DNA from: Methylobacterium tarhaniae
GTDB lineage: Bacteria; Pseudomonadota; Alphaproteobacteria; Rhizobiales; Beijerinckiaceae
DNA: 64,000 nucleotides
Direction: 5' to 3'
NCBI RefSeq assembly: GCF_001043955.1
Contig: NZ_LABZ01000032.1
Location: forward strand, 1-64,000
The notes below the pieces were generated by a model. The model was not told the origin of the DNA, did no database searches, and worked only from the letters and a program-made list of their open reading frames with translations. Shown here in pieces: positions 11,574-20,949 of the stretch (its first letter is position 1; every line of letters starts with the position of its first letter). The position numbers and the translations under genes are program-made.

Positions 11574-12956
11574 ATGACGGCTTCCGGCAGGCTCTCCATC
11601 GCTGCGCAAGCGCCGGGGTCCTACGCGCCGCCGGCACCGGCCCTCGCCGAGCGGGTCGGCTGGCTCAAGCTGCTGGGGGCGTTCCGGCGCAACACCCTGG
11701 AGGCCTTGCCCCGGGCCTGCCTCGACGCGCCGGCGGTGACGATCCCGCTGCCCGGGGGCGGCCGGATCGTCCTGCTCGCCACACCGGCCGGCGCCCGCCA
11801 CGTCCTGCTCTCGGCCACCCAGGATTTCACGCGCCTGCCCGCCGGCCGGCGGGCGCTCGGGCCGATCGCCGGAAACGGCCTGGTGCTCGCCGACGGCGAG
11901 GCCTGGCGCCACCAGCGCAAGGTGCTGGCCCCCGCCTTCACGCCCCGTACCCTGCCCTTGATGCTGCGCTTCGTCGCCCGCAGCGCGGACGAGTCCTGCC
12001 GCCGGCTGGCGGCGGGCCTCGGCGCCCCGGCCGACCTGCGCTCCGAGATGCAGCGCGTCGCCCTCGACATCGCCACCACCTCGATGTTCTCCCTCGAGAC
12101 CGGGGCTCTGGGCACGGAGATCCGGGCCCTCGTTTCCGGCTATCTCGACCGGCTGGGTAAGCCGACCGTCGCCGATTTCCTGCTGCCGGCCGGCTGGCCG
12201 ACCCCGTCGAGCCCGCGCCGGGCGCTGTTTCGCCGCCGCTGGCTGAAGGTCGTGCAGGCGGTGCTGGCGGCGCGGCGCGAGCAGGGGGCAGCGGGCTCGG
12301 CCCGGGACCTGTTCGACCTCCTCGTCGAGGCCCATGGCGAGGCACCCGGCGGGCTCCTCGCCGACGAGGTCGGCACCCTGATCGTCGCCGGCCACGAGAC
12401 CACCGCCTCGACCCTGTTCTGGGCCTGCACGCTGCTCGCCCGGGACCCGGCCGTGCAGGACGCCCTGGCCGCGGAAGCGGCCGGGCTCGACCTGTCGGAG
12501 GAGGGCGCCGCCGCGTCCCTGGCCCATCTGCGGCTGGCCCGGTCGGTGGTGCAGGAGACCCTGCGGCTCTATCCCCCGGTCTACGTCATCCCCCGCCGCG
12601 CCGCGCGGGCGGGCGCGGTCGAGGGCACCGAGATCCCGGCCGGCGGCATCGTGATGATCCCGACCTGGGTGCTCCACCGCGATCCGCGCTGGTGGGACCG
12701 GCCGGAGGTCTTCGACCCGCACCGCTTCCTCGATCGCCCGGAACCGGACCGCTTCGCCTACCTGCCGTTCGGCGCCGGCCCGCGGATCTGCATCGGCGCG
12801 CAGCTGGCGCTGGCCGAGGCGACCCTGGTCCTGGCGCGCCTGATGCGCGACATGCGCCTCTCCCTTGCCGACGACCGGCCGGTGCTGCCAGTGGCGACCA
12901 CGACGCTGCGGCCGGACCACGTGCCGCGCTTCCATCTGGAAAGCCGCACCGGTTGA
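11574..12956 (+). CDS. Cytochrome P450
   Basis: Haem-thiolate monooxygenase, 460 residues from the ATG at 11574 (a TTG two codons upstream is an alternative). Visible landmarks are a WRHQRKVLAPAFTP C-helix segment, the I-helix oxygen-activation motif AGHETTAS, the K-helix ETLRLYPP (ExxR) and the haem-binding PFGAGPRICIGAQLA with the proximal Cys. No transmembrane anchor is obvious, which fits a soluble bacterial P450. It follows deoB after 40 bp and precedes a TetR gene by 26 bp. No ferredoxin or reductase gene is nearby, so redox partners and substrate cannot be told. Confidence 0.93.
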   Translation: MTASGRLSIAAQAPGSYAPPAPALAERVGWLKLLGAFRRNTLEALPRACLDAPAVTIPLPGGGRIVLLATPAGARHVLLSATQDFTRLPAGRRALGPIAGNGLVLADGEAWRHQRKVLAPAFTPRTLPLMLRFVARSADESCRRLAAGLGAPADLRSEMQRVALDIATTSMFSLETGALGTEIRALVSGYLDRLGKPTVADFLLPAGWPTPSSPRRALFRRRWLKVVQAVLAARREQGAAGSARDLFDLLVEAHGEAPGGLLADEVGTLIVAGHETTASTLFWACTLLARDPAVQDALAAEAAGLDLSEEGAAASLAHLRLARSVVQETLRLYPPVYVIPRRAARAGAVEGTEIPAGGIVMIPTWVLHRDPRWWDRPEVFDPHRFLDRPEPDRFAYLPFGAGPRICIGAQLALAEATLVLARLMRDMRLSLADDRPVLPVATTTLRPDHVPRFHLESRTG

Positions 12957-12982
12957 GCCTGCCGTCGGCGCGAAAATGCTCT

Positions 12983-13675
12983 ATGGGCTTGCGGAGCGGC
13001 CGGTCCGGCCCCGCGAAGAGACAGAAAGACACGGTGCGACCCTGGCGCAGCGGCCCGTCCGACCGGCGCGGCTACCATCACGGCAACCTCAAGGAGGCCC
13101 TGATCGAGGCCGCGCGCCGCTTCATCGCGGAGCGCGGCATCGGCGGCTTCACCCTGGTCGATGCGGCGCGCCTCGTCGGCGTCTCGCCGGCGGCGCTCTA
13201 CCGCCACTTCCGCGGCCGCGAGGCCCTGCTGGAGGAGGTGGCCGAGCGCGGCTTCACCGAGCTCGCCGCCCGCCTCGCCCGGGCCTTGCGCGGCCCCGGC
13301 ACGCCGCTGGAGCGCTTCACCCGGATGGGCGAAGCCTACCTGACCTTCGCCGAGGAGGAGCCGGGCTACTACGCGGCGATCTTCGAGGCCCGGCCCCTCG
13401 GGCCCGACGGCTGTCCGCCGGTCCAGGCGCCGCGCGACCGCGACGCCTTCGGCCTCCTGGTCGAGGCCCTGCGGAACACCTTCCCGGACGGCTTCTCGGC
13501 GGGCGTCGATCCGCGCTTCGTCGCCCTGGAGGTCTGGGCGCTCTCCCACGGCATCGCGACGCTGGCCGCCGCCGGCCGGCTGCCGACCGGCCCCGGCCTG
13601 CCGACCAAGTACGACCTCCTGCGGGCCGGCGTGCTGGCCATGGTGCACGGGGCGACGGCGCGGGCCCCCGGATAG
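12983..13675 (+). CDS. TetR/AcrR-family transcriptional regulator
   Basis: DNA-binding repressor-type protein of 230 residues. The N-terminal helix-turn-helix includes RRGYHHGNLKEALIEAA, then GFTLVDAARLVGVSPAALYRHF as recognition helix region. The C-terminal domain (LSHGIATLAAAGRLP) resembles the WHG-domain group. The ATG at 12983 leaves a basic N-terminal tail of about 30 residues before the HTH. It lies 26 bp after the P450 gene on the same strand and probably regulates it or the operon; the ligand is unknown. Its stop is 4 bp from that of the convergent SulP gene. Confidence 0.88.
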   Translation: MGLRSGRSGPAKRQKDTVRPWRSGPSDRRGYHHGNLKEALIEAARRFIAERGIGGFTLVDAARLVGVSPAALYRHFRGREALLEEVAERGFTELAARLARALRGPGTPLERFTRMGEAYLTFAEEEPGYYAAIFEARPLGPDGCPPVQAPRDRDAFGLLVEALRNTFPDGFSAGVDPRFVALEVWALSHGIATLAAAGRLPTGPGLPTKYDLLRAGVLAMVHGATARAPG

Positions 13676-13679
13676 GGGC

Positions 13680-15155
13680 TCAATGCCCCGAGGCGAGCGC
13701 CGCACCCGGCTTGTCGTGGGTGCCGAGCCTCTCGACCAGGGTGGCGGAGGCCGCGTTGAGGCCGGTGACTTCCACCGGCACATCGTGGTGGCGGAACTTC
13801 AGCACCACGCGGTCGAGGGCGTTGACGGCGGTGAGGTCCCAGAAATGGGCCTCGGTCAGGTCGATCACCACGCGCTCCAGGTCCTCCTCGCGGAAATCGA
13901 ACCCGGCATGGAAGGCCTCCGCCGTGGCGAAGAAGATCTGGCCGGTGACCCGGTAGGTGCGGGTGCGGCCCGCGCGCGACGACGCGACGGCGAAGAACCG
14001 GGTGACCTTGTGGGCGAAGAACAGCCCGCTCAGGACCACGCCGAACAGCACGCCCTTGGCGAGGTCGTGGGTCGCGACCACGACCGCGACGGTGCCGAGC
14101 ATCACGATGCTCGACGTGGTCGGGTGGGTGACCAGGGTGCGGATCGAGCGCCATTGGAAGGTGTTGATCGATACCATGATCATCACGGCGACCAGGGCCG
14201 CCATCGGGATCTGCGCCACGTAGGGCCCGAGCACCACGATCAGGAACAGCAGGAAGGCGCCGGCCCACAGCGTCGAGAGCCGGCCGCGGCCGCCCGACGA
14301 GACGTTGATCACCGACTGGCCGATCATCGCGCAGCCGGCCATGCCGCCGAACAGGCCGGCGGTGACGTTGGCCAGGCCCTGGCCGGCGCATTCGCGGTTC
14401 TTGTTCGAGGAGGTGTCGGTGCGCTCGTCGACGATCGCCGCGGTCATCAGGCTCTCCAGCAGGCCGACCATCGCGAGGGTGAGCGCGTAGGGCAGGATGA
14501 TCCGCAGGGTCTCGAAGGTGAGGGGGACCTGCGGCAGGGCGAAGCTCGGCAGCTCGCTCGGCAGCGCCCCCATGTCGCCGACGGTGCGGATGCCGAGGCC
14601 GAGGCTCATCGACAGGGCGGTGAACAGCACGATGGTGACCAGCGCCGAGGGCACGGCCCTCGTCAGGTACGGCAGGCCGTAGATCAGCGCGAGGCCGGCG
14701 GCGGTCATCGCGTAGACGACCGGCCCGCGGCCGATCAGTTCCGGCATCTGCGCGAGGAAGATCAGGATCGCCAGCGCATTGACGAAGCCGGTGACGACCG
14801 AGCGCGAGACGAAGCGCATCAGGTTGCCGAGGCGGAGGAACCCCGCGGCGATCTGGATCAGGCCGGTCAGGATCGTGGCGGCGAAGAGGTGGCCGATTCC
14901 GTGATCCTTGACGAGCGTCGTCATCACCAGCGCCATCGCGCCGGTGGCGGCCGAGATCATCGCCGGGCGCCCGCCGGCGATCGCGGTGACGACCGCGATG
15001 CAGAACGAGGCGTAGAGCCCGACCTTCGGGTCGACCCCGGCGATGATCGAGAAGGCGATCGCCTCCGGGATGAGGGCGAGCGCCACGACGGTACCGGACA
15101 GGATTTCGCGCGTGACGTCGGGCGCCCATTCGCGCCGCAGGCGGACGAGGTTCAT
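13680..15155 (-). CDS. SulP-family inorganic anion transporter with STAS domain
   Basis: Inner-membrane anion transporter (sulfate, bicarbonate or another anion), 491 residues. It begins with a cytoplasmic stretch and [32 protein letters not shown], the conserved first membrane block of SulP proteins (positions about 19-50). Multiple hydrophobic segments follow, including [21 protein letters not shown] and [20 protein letters not shown]-terminal STAS domain (about residues 400-485) carries [18 protein letters not shown]. Anion specificity cannot be read from the sequence. It converges on the TetR gene with a 4-bp gap. Confidence 0.93.
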   Translation of the reverse strand: MNLVRLRREWAPDVTREILSGTVVALALIPEAIAFSIIAGVDPKVGLYASFCIAVVTAIAGGRPAMISAATGAMALVMTTLVKDHGIGHLFAATILTGLIQIAAGFLRLGNLMRFVSRSVVTGFVNALAILIFLAQMPELIGRGPVVYAMTAAGLALIYGLPYLTRAVPSALVTIVLFTALSMSLGLGIRTVGDMGALPSELPSFALPQVPLTFETLRIILPYALTLAMVGLLESLMTAAIVDERTDTSSNKNRECAGQGLANVTAGLFGGMAGCAMIGQSVINVSSGGRGRLSTLWAGAFLLFLIVVLGPYVAQIPMAALVAVMIMVSINTFQWRSIRTLVTHPTTSSIVMLGTVAVVVATHDLAKGVLFGVVLSGLFFAHKVTRFFAVASSRAGRTRTYRVTGQIFFATAEAFHAGFDFREEDLERVVIDLTEAHFWDLTAVNALDRVVLKFRHHDVPVEVTGLNAASATLVERLGTHDKPGAALASGH

Positions 15156-15431
15156 GGAGAGTGAGCTTTCGAGGCGAGGCGCAACGGGGCGCGCGAGGAC
15201 GATCCGCCGCGCGGGGCGGACGGGTAGGGAGAACAGGCGTGGAGAGAGGACGCGGGAGAGCGGGGCGCTACGGCGGCGTGGGCCGCGAGACCGGAATGGC
15301 TCGATCCTGCATCATGGCCCGTGCGTACACGGGTCTTCGCTGCGGCGCAACGGGACGGAGGGATTAAAGTCCCGACTGCTGGGTGCAGCATGATCCGGGA
15401 AAGCAACCGAGACGAGACGAGCGCGGGTTTT
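15156..15431. other. Intergenic region upstream of the SulP gene
   Basis: Together with the element at 15432-15600 and the terminator at 15620-15652 it makes a 524-bp gap between sulP and hpnN. I see no credible gene here. It should hold the minus-strand promoter for the SulP gene, but no convincing -35/-10 pair was found. Confidence 0.5.
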
Positions 15432-15600
15432 CCCTCCCCCCTCTGCGGGGGAGGGTGCCCCACGGAGTGGGGCGGGAGAGGGGACGACGCTTCCGGAAAA
15501 GACTGAACCGTTCTGAAGGGCGCTTCACTTGATCAGCGTCGCGCCGCCCCTCTCCCGGCTCGCTCCGCTCGCCACCCTCCCCCGCAGAGGGGGGAGGGTT
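15432..15600. repeat. Intergenic inverted-repeat element, 169 bp
   Basis: Left arm 15432-15457 and right arm 15573-15600 are inverted copies of each other and of the arms at 3246-3419. The interior (GACGACGCTTCCGGAAAAG...TTGATCAGCGTCGCG) has the same orientation as at 6775-7005. It lies upstream of the SulP gene and beyond the hpnN terminator, in non-coding sequence. Confidence 0.85.
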
Positions 15601-15619
15601 CGGGCGTCGCGACATCATG

Positions 15620-15652
15620 AAAAAAGCCCGCCCCTCGGCGAAGGGGCGGGCC
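15620..15652 (-). terminator. Rho-independent terminator of hpnN
   Basis: On the minus strand a hairpin with arms GCCCGCCCCT / AGGGGCGGGC (plus positions 15626-15651) is followed directly by six T residues (plus 15620-15625). It starts 28 bp past the hpnN stop codon. Strong stem plus T-run is the classic intrinsic terminator. Confidence 0.9.
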
Positions 15653-15679
15653 TCGTCGTTACGGAGTGTCGCCCGGCCG

Positions 15680-18322
15680 TCAGGCCGGGATCAGCGGGTC
15701 CCGCCGGGCCGCCGTTTCCGGCGCCCCTTCCTTGGCCTTCTGCTTCGGCGGCGGGCCGAGGAAGGCCGGCACGATGAAGAAGGCGGCCACCAGCGTGAAG
15801 AACAGCGACAGGGCGAGCAGCTTGCCCATGCTGGCGGTGCCCGGATGGCTCGACAGAACCAGCGAGCCGAAGGCGGTGCCGGTGGTGAGCGCCGAGAAGA
15901 AGATCGCCCGGGTCAGGCTGGACGCCAGCATGTCGGCGACGCCGGCGCGCCAGGCGATCACGTAGTAGATGTGGAAGGCCACGCCCACTGCCAGCATCAA
16001 GGGCAGCGCGATGATGTTGGCGAAGTTCAGCGGCATGCCGATGAGGTAGAGCGCCTCGAGCGTCCACAGGGTGGCGAGCACCAGCGGCCCGAGCGCCATG
16101 GCGACGTCCCAGGGCCGGCGCAGGGCCACCGACAGGATGATGAAGATCGAGAGGAGCGCGAGCAGGCCCGCCTCGATGAAGGCGCCGAGGATGGTGTGGC
16201 TCGACCGGGTGGTGGCGACCGGCGCGCCGGTGGCGTGCGGGGCCACGCTCAGGACCTCCTTCGAGAAGCGCCGCAGCACCGTGTTGTCGTTCGAGTTGCC
16301 CTTGGGCTGCACCTCGATCCGGGCCTTGCCGTCGGCGGCGATCCACTCGGAGCGGATCTGCCTGGGCAGGTTCTCCAGCGTGATCTTCTCCGGCGCGAGC
16401 AGGCTGCGCAGGCGGGTGAGCAAGGCCTTGAGGTTCGGCACCACCGCGGCGGCGGCGGCCTCGCGCACCGGGGGCTCGGCATTGGCCAGGCGATCGAGGG
16501 TGTCGGTGAAGCCCTGGATGGTGGCGAGCGGGCCGGAGGCGTTCCCTCCCTGGCCTGCCTGCGCGATGCCGCGCAGGGCCGTGACCGCGTTGCGGATCGC
16601 CGTCACCACCTCGCGGTCGGCCGGCGCCGGCGCGACGCGGGGCGGGCTGAGCACCGGGCCGAGCACCTGCGCCGCGTCCTCGATCGTGGCGAGCTTCTGG
16701 TCCTGGTCGGCGGGCACGAAGGTGTCGATGTCGATCACCCCGGCGACGCTCGGCAGGGCCGTGAGCTTCTTGACCATCGGGCCGATCGCGTCGCGGTTGG
16801 GGACCACCACGTCGATCGAGTTGGGGCTGGTCTTCGGGTCCTTGGCGAGGTCGAGATAGGTCGCGACCGATTCCACCTTCGCGCTGCGCAGGTGCATCGG
16901 GTTCGAGTCGAAGGGCAGCCAGTAGAGCAAGGGCAGGCCCGCCACCGTGACGAGGCCGGTGAGCACCAGGACCAGCTTGCGGTTGGCGAGGATCCAGTGG
17001 TCGACCGAGGCCATGCTGGCGGTGCCGACCTCCTGCTTCTCGCCCGGCGGCCGCAGCACGGCGATCAGCGCCGGCAGCAGGGTGAGGGAGAAGAGATAGG
17101 CGACGATCATGCCGACGCCGGCGATCAGGCCGAGCTCGGACACGCCGCGAAAGTCGGTCGGCAGGAACGAGAAGAAGCCGGCGAGCAGCGACACCGCCGC
17201 CAGGGTCAGCGACCAGCCGACGCCGCGGGCGGCCGAGCGGATCGCCCGTTCGAGGTCCGCCTCGGCGAAGCGGTCGGCGCGGTAGCGTACGGCGAACTGG
17301 ATGCCGAAATCGATGCCGAGGCCGACGAACAGGGCCGCGAAGGCGACCGAGATCGGGTTCAGCTCGCCGACCATCGCGAGGCCGAGGGCCGCCGTGACGA
17401 TCAGGCCCGCGAAGGTGGTGATGAGGACGGCGACGACGAGGCTGCCGGAACGCAGCGCCAGCCACAGGAACAGCACGATGGCGCCGCCGGTGACCGAGTA
17501 GTTCAGCGCCGCGTCGTCGGCCAGCGTCGCGAATTCGTCGTCCGCCACCGCGACCTGGCCGGTGAGGCGCACCCGCACCCCGTTGGCCTCGGTCAGGCCG
17601 AGGCCGCGGGCGGTCTCGCGGATCAGCTGGCTCGCCTTCTCGCCGGGCTGGAGGGCGTCGTAGTCGAGGACGGGCTGGGCGATGACGAAGCGGCGCAGGT
17701 CGCTCGGCTCCACCTTGCCGCCGGAGAGCAGCAGCTGCCACGAGAGCTGCGCCCGCTCGCCCTTCAGGACACGATCGAAGACATCCTTCATCTGGCCCAT
17801 CGGGCCGACGAGGTCCTCGGGCTTGGCCTGGCCGGCCTTCACGCCTTGAGCGCCCATCACCATGGCCTGCATGATGCCGCGCAAGGACGGGTCGGCGGCG
17901 AGCGGCCCGAGCAGGCCCTGCTGCTGGATCAGCCGCTCCGTGGTCTGGTCCAGCTCCTTCTGGGGCATCAGCAGGAGGCCGTTCTTGTCGAAGAACGGCC
18001 CGCCATCGGGACGGTAGACGATCGGCAGCAGGTCCTTGTGGCTGGAGAGGGCCTGGGTCAGGCGGTTCGCCGCCTCCTCGGCCTGTTCCGGCGTCTGCCC
18101 GTCGATCACCATGACGAGCAGGTTGCTGCGCTGCGGGAAGGTCTTCTCGAACTGGATCTCGTCCTGGCGCCAGGGCACGTCCGGCGTGATCAGGCGCTCG
18201 ACATCGGTGTTGATGCGGAAGAGGTGCGCCGCCGTGACGGCGCTCGCGACGGTGAGCAGCAGCGCGGCCACGAGGACGAGCCAGCGCCGGTGTACGGAAA
18301 ACGCCACGAGCCGTTCGATCAC
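15680..18322 (-). CDS. hpnN: Hopanoid transporter HpnN (RND superfamily, MMPL-like)
   Basis: Inner-membrane RND-type protein that moves hopanoids toward the outer membrane. From the GTG at 18322 (VIERLVAFSVHRRW) it has 880 residues, in the normal HpnN range. The architecture is duplicated: TM1, a large periplasmic loop (FRINTDVERLITPDVPWRQ), a block of TM segments with FVGLGIDFGIQFAVRYRADR, then a second half with its own loop and a final TM block ending in PAFLGPPPKQKAK. The upstream in-frame ATG would add 36 Arg/Pro-rich residues before the conserved start and was rejected. Neighbours ispH, hpnH and hpnG confirm the hopanoid setting. A strong terminator follows. Confidence 0.92.
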   Translation of the reverse strand: MIERLVAFSVHRRWLVLVAALLLTVASAVTAAHLFRINTDVERLITPDVPWRQDEIQFEKTFPQRSNLLVMVIDGQTPEQAEEAANRLTQALSSHKDLLPIVYRPDGGPFFDKNGLLLMPQKELDQTTERLIQQQGLLGPLAADPSLRGIMQAMVMGAQGVKAGQAKPEDLVGPMGQMKDVFDRVLKGERAQLSWQLLLSGGKVEPSDLRRFVIAQPVLDYDALQPGEKASQLIRETARGLGLTEANGVRVRLTGQVAVADDEFATLADDAALNYSVTGGAIVLFLWLALRSGSLVVAVLITTFAGLIVTAALGLAMVGELNPISVAFAALFVGLGIDFGIQFAVRYRADRFAEADLERAIRSAARGVGWSLTLAAVSLLAGFFSFLPTDFRGVSELGLIAGVGMIVAYLFSLTLLPALIAVLRPPGEKQEVGTASMASVDHWILANRKLVLVLTGLVTVAGLPLLYWLPFDSNPMHLRSAKVESVATYLDLAKDPKTSPNSIDVVVPNRDAIGPMVKKLTALPSVAGVIDIDTFVPADQDQKLATIEDAAQVLGPVLSPPRVAPAPADREVVTAIRNAVTALRGIAQAGQGGNASGPLATIQGFTDTLDRLANAEPPVREAAAAAVVPNLKALLTRLRSLLAPEKITLENLPRQIRSEWIAADGKARIEVQPKGNSNDNTVLRRFSKEVLSVAPHATGAPVATTRSSHTILGAFIEAGLLALLSIFIILSVALRRPWDVAMALGPLVLATLWTLEALYLIGMPLNFANIIALPLMLAVGVAFHIYYVIAWRAGVADMLASSLTRAIFFSALTTGTAFGSLVLSSHPGTASMGKLLALSLFFTLVAAFFIVPAFLGPPPKQKAKEGAPETAARRDPLIPA

Positions 18323-18715
18323 GATGCGAAGCCTGCCTCTAGCTCGCGGGCCACGCGGCGGCCCGGTGAAATCCTGATGATCGGCCCGACGGCCTCGCCG
18401 GGACGGCGATGCCCCTAGCAAGACCCACACCGGCCGGGGCCAGTATAGCGCGCGGGGCAGCGGCGCCCATGGTCACGGTGAGCATCGGCGTCGCGGCAAC
18501 GCCCCGGGGGACGTCCGTGGCGCGCTAGGTAATGACCCGCAGGCCCGATTGCAACGCGTTGGCCCGAAACGGATCCCCGATCGGGCCGGCCCCCGCCGCC
18601 CACATCCTTCGGGCAAGCTCGGCTTTACGCCGTCGCCACCCGCGCCTTACACCTCGCATCCGGGAGGGGTCTGCCCGGCAGGGCGGGCCCGGGGAGTCGC
18701 CGCGAGAGGAACGGG
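18323..18715. other. Divergent intergenic region between hpnN and ispH
   Basis: This 393-bp region should hold the divergent promoters of hpnN (minus) and ispH (plus). A purine-rich GAGAGGAACGGG lies just before the ispH GTG and can act as ribosome binding site. I see no gene, repeat or clear operator. Confidence 0.5.
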
Positions 18716-19672
18716 GTGCCGGTGGCGGGAAGGCAGGAGAACGGGCTCGACCTCGTGCTGGCCCAGCCGAGAGGGTTCTGCGCCGGGGTGGTGCGGGCGG
18801 TCGACATCGTCGAGCGGGTGCTCGCCCGGGGCGATCACCCGGTCTACGTGCGCCACGAGATCGTCCATAACGGCCGCGTCGTCGCCGACCTCGAGGCCAA
18901 GGGCGCCCGCTTCGTCGAGAGCCTCGACGAGGTGCCGGACGGCGCCACCACGATCTTCTCGGCCCACGGCGTGTCGCGGGCGGTCGAGGTTGAGGCCGCG
19001 CGAAGGGGGCTCCCGGTCGTCGACGCCACCTGCCCGCTGGTCGCCAAGGTGCACGCGCAAGGCCGCCGCTACGCCGCCCAAGGGCGCACCGTGATCCTGG
19101 TCGGCCATGCCGGCCACGCCGAGGTCGAGGGCACGCTCGGGCAGATCGACGGCGAGGTCCACCTCGTCGGCAGCGTCGCGGAGGCGCAAAGCCTCGACCT
19201 GCCGGCCGACGCGAAGCTCGCCTACATCACCCAGACGACGCTGAGCGTCGACGACACCCGGGCGATCATCGCGGTCCTGAGCCGGCGCTTCCGCGACCTC
19301 GTCGGCCCTGAGACCCGGGACATCTGCTACGCGACCCAGAACCGTCAGGCCGCCGTGCGGGCGCTCGCGGAGGTCGCCGACGTGATCCTGGTGGTGGGCG
19401 CGCGCAACTCCTCGAACTGCAACCGCCTGCGCGAGATCGCCGCCGAGGCCGGCCGGCCGAGCCACCTCGTCGAGGGGGAAGCGGACCTGGCGACGCTCGA
19501 TTTCGGCGCGGCCCGCACGATCGGCCTCACCGCCGGCGCCTCGACCCCCGAGGTGGTGATCGCGGAGGTGATTGCTGCGCTGCAGCGTCGCACCCCCCTG
19601 CGGATTTCCACGCTTCCGGGCGTTGTCGAGAGCGCGAGCTTCCCGCTCCCGTCGAGTTTGGGCCACACTTAG
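18716..19672 (+). CDS. ispH: 4-hydroxy-3-methylbut-2-enyl diphosphate reductase
   Basis: Last step of the MEP pathway: reduces HMBPP to IPP and DMAPP with a [4Fe-4S] cluster. The 318 residues match the family (E. coli 316). The three cluster cysteines are C22 (PRGFCAGV), C106 (DATCPLV) and C204 ([10 protein letters not shown]). The catalytic region GHAEVEGT supplies the conserved Glu (E136), and NSSNCNRL is the substrate-binding loop, with an extra Cys where many homologues have Ser. A GTG start is used, as no ATG lies closer to the conserved N-terminus. It is followed 122 bp later by hpnH, so isoprenoid supply and hopanoid tailoring genes sit together. Confidence 0.96.
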   Translation: MPVAGRQENGLDLVLAQPRGFCAGVVRAVDIVERVLARGDHPVYVRHEIVHNGRVVADLEAKGARFVESLDEVPDGATTIFSAHGVSRAVEVEAARRGLPVVDATCPLVAKVHAQGRRYAAQGRTVILVGHAGHAEVEGTLGQIDGEVHLVGSVAEAQSLDLPADAKLAYITQTTLSVDDTRAIIAVLSRRFRDLVGPETRDICYATQNRQAAVRALAEVADVILVVGARNSSNCNRLREIAAEAGRPSHLVEGEADLATLDFGAARTIGLTAGASTPEVVIAEVIAALQRRTPLRISTLPGVVESASFPLPSSLGHT

Positions 19673-19673
19673 G

Positions 19674-19715
19674 CCGTTCCGAACCAAGCTTGGACCGTTT
19701 CGAACCTAGCTTGCT
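19674..19715 (+). repeat. Two 21-bp imperfect direct repeats between ispH and hpnH
   Basis: Bases 19674-19694 and 19695-19715 share 17 of 21 positions (CCGTT-CGAACC-AGCTTG core). The 21-bp period equals two helical turns, so bound proteins would sit on the same face of the DNA. They lie 80-121 bp upstream of the hpnH start and could be a regulator site; this is inference. Confidence 0.6.
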
Positions 19716-19794
19716 GGAAATCCGCCACTTTTCGGGCTAATCAGCCCGCTTGGCACAGCACTCGACACGAACCACGACACAAGGAGCCTTGGTC

Positions 19795-20949
19795 TTGGGC
19801 ATTCCTCTCCGGTACGTCGCGAAGATCGGCGGCTACATCCTCAAGCAGCACCTCACCGGCCGCAAGCGTTACCCGCTTGTCATGATGATGGAGCCGTTGT
19901 TCCGGTGCAATCTCGCCTGCGCAGGCTGCGGCAAGATCGACTATCCGGACGAGATCCTCAACAAGCGCCTGCCGGTCGACGAAGCACTCGAGTCGGTCCG
20001 CGAATGCGGTGCACCCGTGGTCGTCATCGCGGGCGGCGAGCCGCTGCTGCACAAGGACCTGCCGCAGATCGTCGAGGGCATCATCGCGCAGAAGAAGTTC
20101 GCGATCGTCTGCACCAACGCGCTGCTCCTCGAGAAGAAGATCGCGCAGTACAAGCCGAGCCCGTATTTCACCTGGTCGATCCATCTCGATGGCGACAAGG
20201 AGATGCACGACCAGTCGGTGTGCCAGCGCGGCGTCTACGACAAGGCGGTGGCGGCGATCCAGAAGGCCAAGGAGATGGGCTTCCGGGTCACGATCAACTG
20301 CACCTTCTTCAACAACTCCTCGGCCGACAAGATCGCCGACTTCTTCGACAGCGTGACCCGGATGGGCATCGACGGCATCACCGTCTCCCCCGGCTACGCC
20401 TACGAGCGCGCCCCCGACCAGCAGCACTTCCTCAACCGCCGGGCGACCAAGGACCTGTTCCGCGGCGTGTTCCGCCTCGGCAAGGAGAAGGGCCGCGAGA
20501 AGTGGACCTTCCAGCAGTCGGGCCTGTTCCTGGACTTCCTGGCCGGCAACCAGACCTACCACTGCACGCCGTGGGGCAACCCGACGCGGACGGTCTTCGG
20601 CTGGCAGAAGCCGTGCTACCTGCTCGGCGAGGGCTACGCCAAGACCTTCAAGGAGCTGATGGAGACCACGGACTGGGACGCCTACGGCACCGGCAACTAC
20701 GAGAAGTGCGCCGACTGCATGGTGCATTCGGGCTACGAGGCCTCCTCGGTGGTCGACTCGGTGAAGAAGCCGTGGAAGCCGGTGATCTATGCGCTCCGCG
20801 GGATCAAGACCGAGGGCGAGATGGCTCCCGAGATCTCCCTCGAGAACCAGCGCCCGGCCGAGTTCGTGTTCTCACGCAACGTCGCGCAGAAGCTCTCCGA
20901 GATCCGGGACGCCAAGGCCGACGCCAAGAAGCGCGCGACAGCGGCCTAA
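19795..20949 (+). CDS. hpnH: Adenosyl-hopene transferase HpnH (radical SAM)
   Basis: Radical SAM enzyme that joins a 5'-deoxyadenosyl group to diploptene, the first step of the extended hopanoid side chain. It has 384 residues from the TTG at 19795. That start is chosen because AAGGAG at 19781-19786 is spaced 8 nt from it and it gives the family N-terminus MGIPLRYVAKIGGYILKQ. The upstream TTG at 19750 lacks a site. The cluster motif RCNLACAGCG gives C38-X3-C42-X2-C45, followed by AGGEPLLHKDL, the GGE SAM-binding motif. The C-terminal part contains KPCYLLGEGY, KCADCMVHSGYE and the Lys-rich tail. The last 78 bp overlap hpnG on the opposite strand. Confidence 0.95.
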   Translation: MGIPLRYVAKIGGYILKQHLTGRKRYPLVMMMEPLFRCNLACAGCGKIDYPDEILNKRLPVDEALESVRECGAPVVVIAGGEPLLHKDLPQIVEGIIAQKKFAIVCTNALLLEKKIAQYKPSPYFTWSIHLDGDKEMHDQSVCQRGVYDKAVAAIQKAKEMGFRVTINCTFFNNSSADKIADFFDSVTRMGIDGITVSPGYAYERAPDQQHFLNRRATKDLFRGVFRLGKEKGREKWTFQQSGLFLDFLAGNQTYHCTPWGNPTRTVFGWQKPCYLLGEGYAKTFKELMETTDWDAYGTGNYEKCADCMVHSGYEASSVVDSVKKPWKPVIYALRGIKTEGEMAPEISLENQRPAEFVFSRNVAQKLSEIRDAKADAKKRATAA

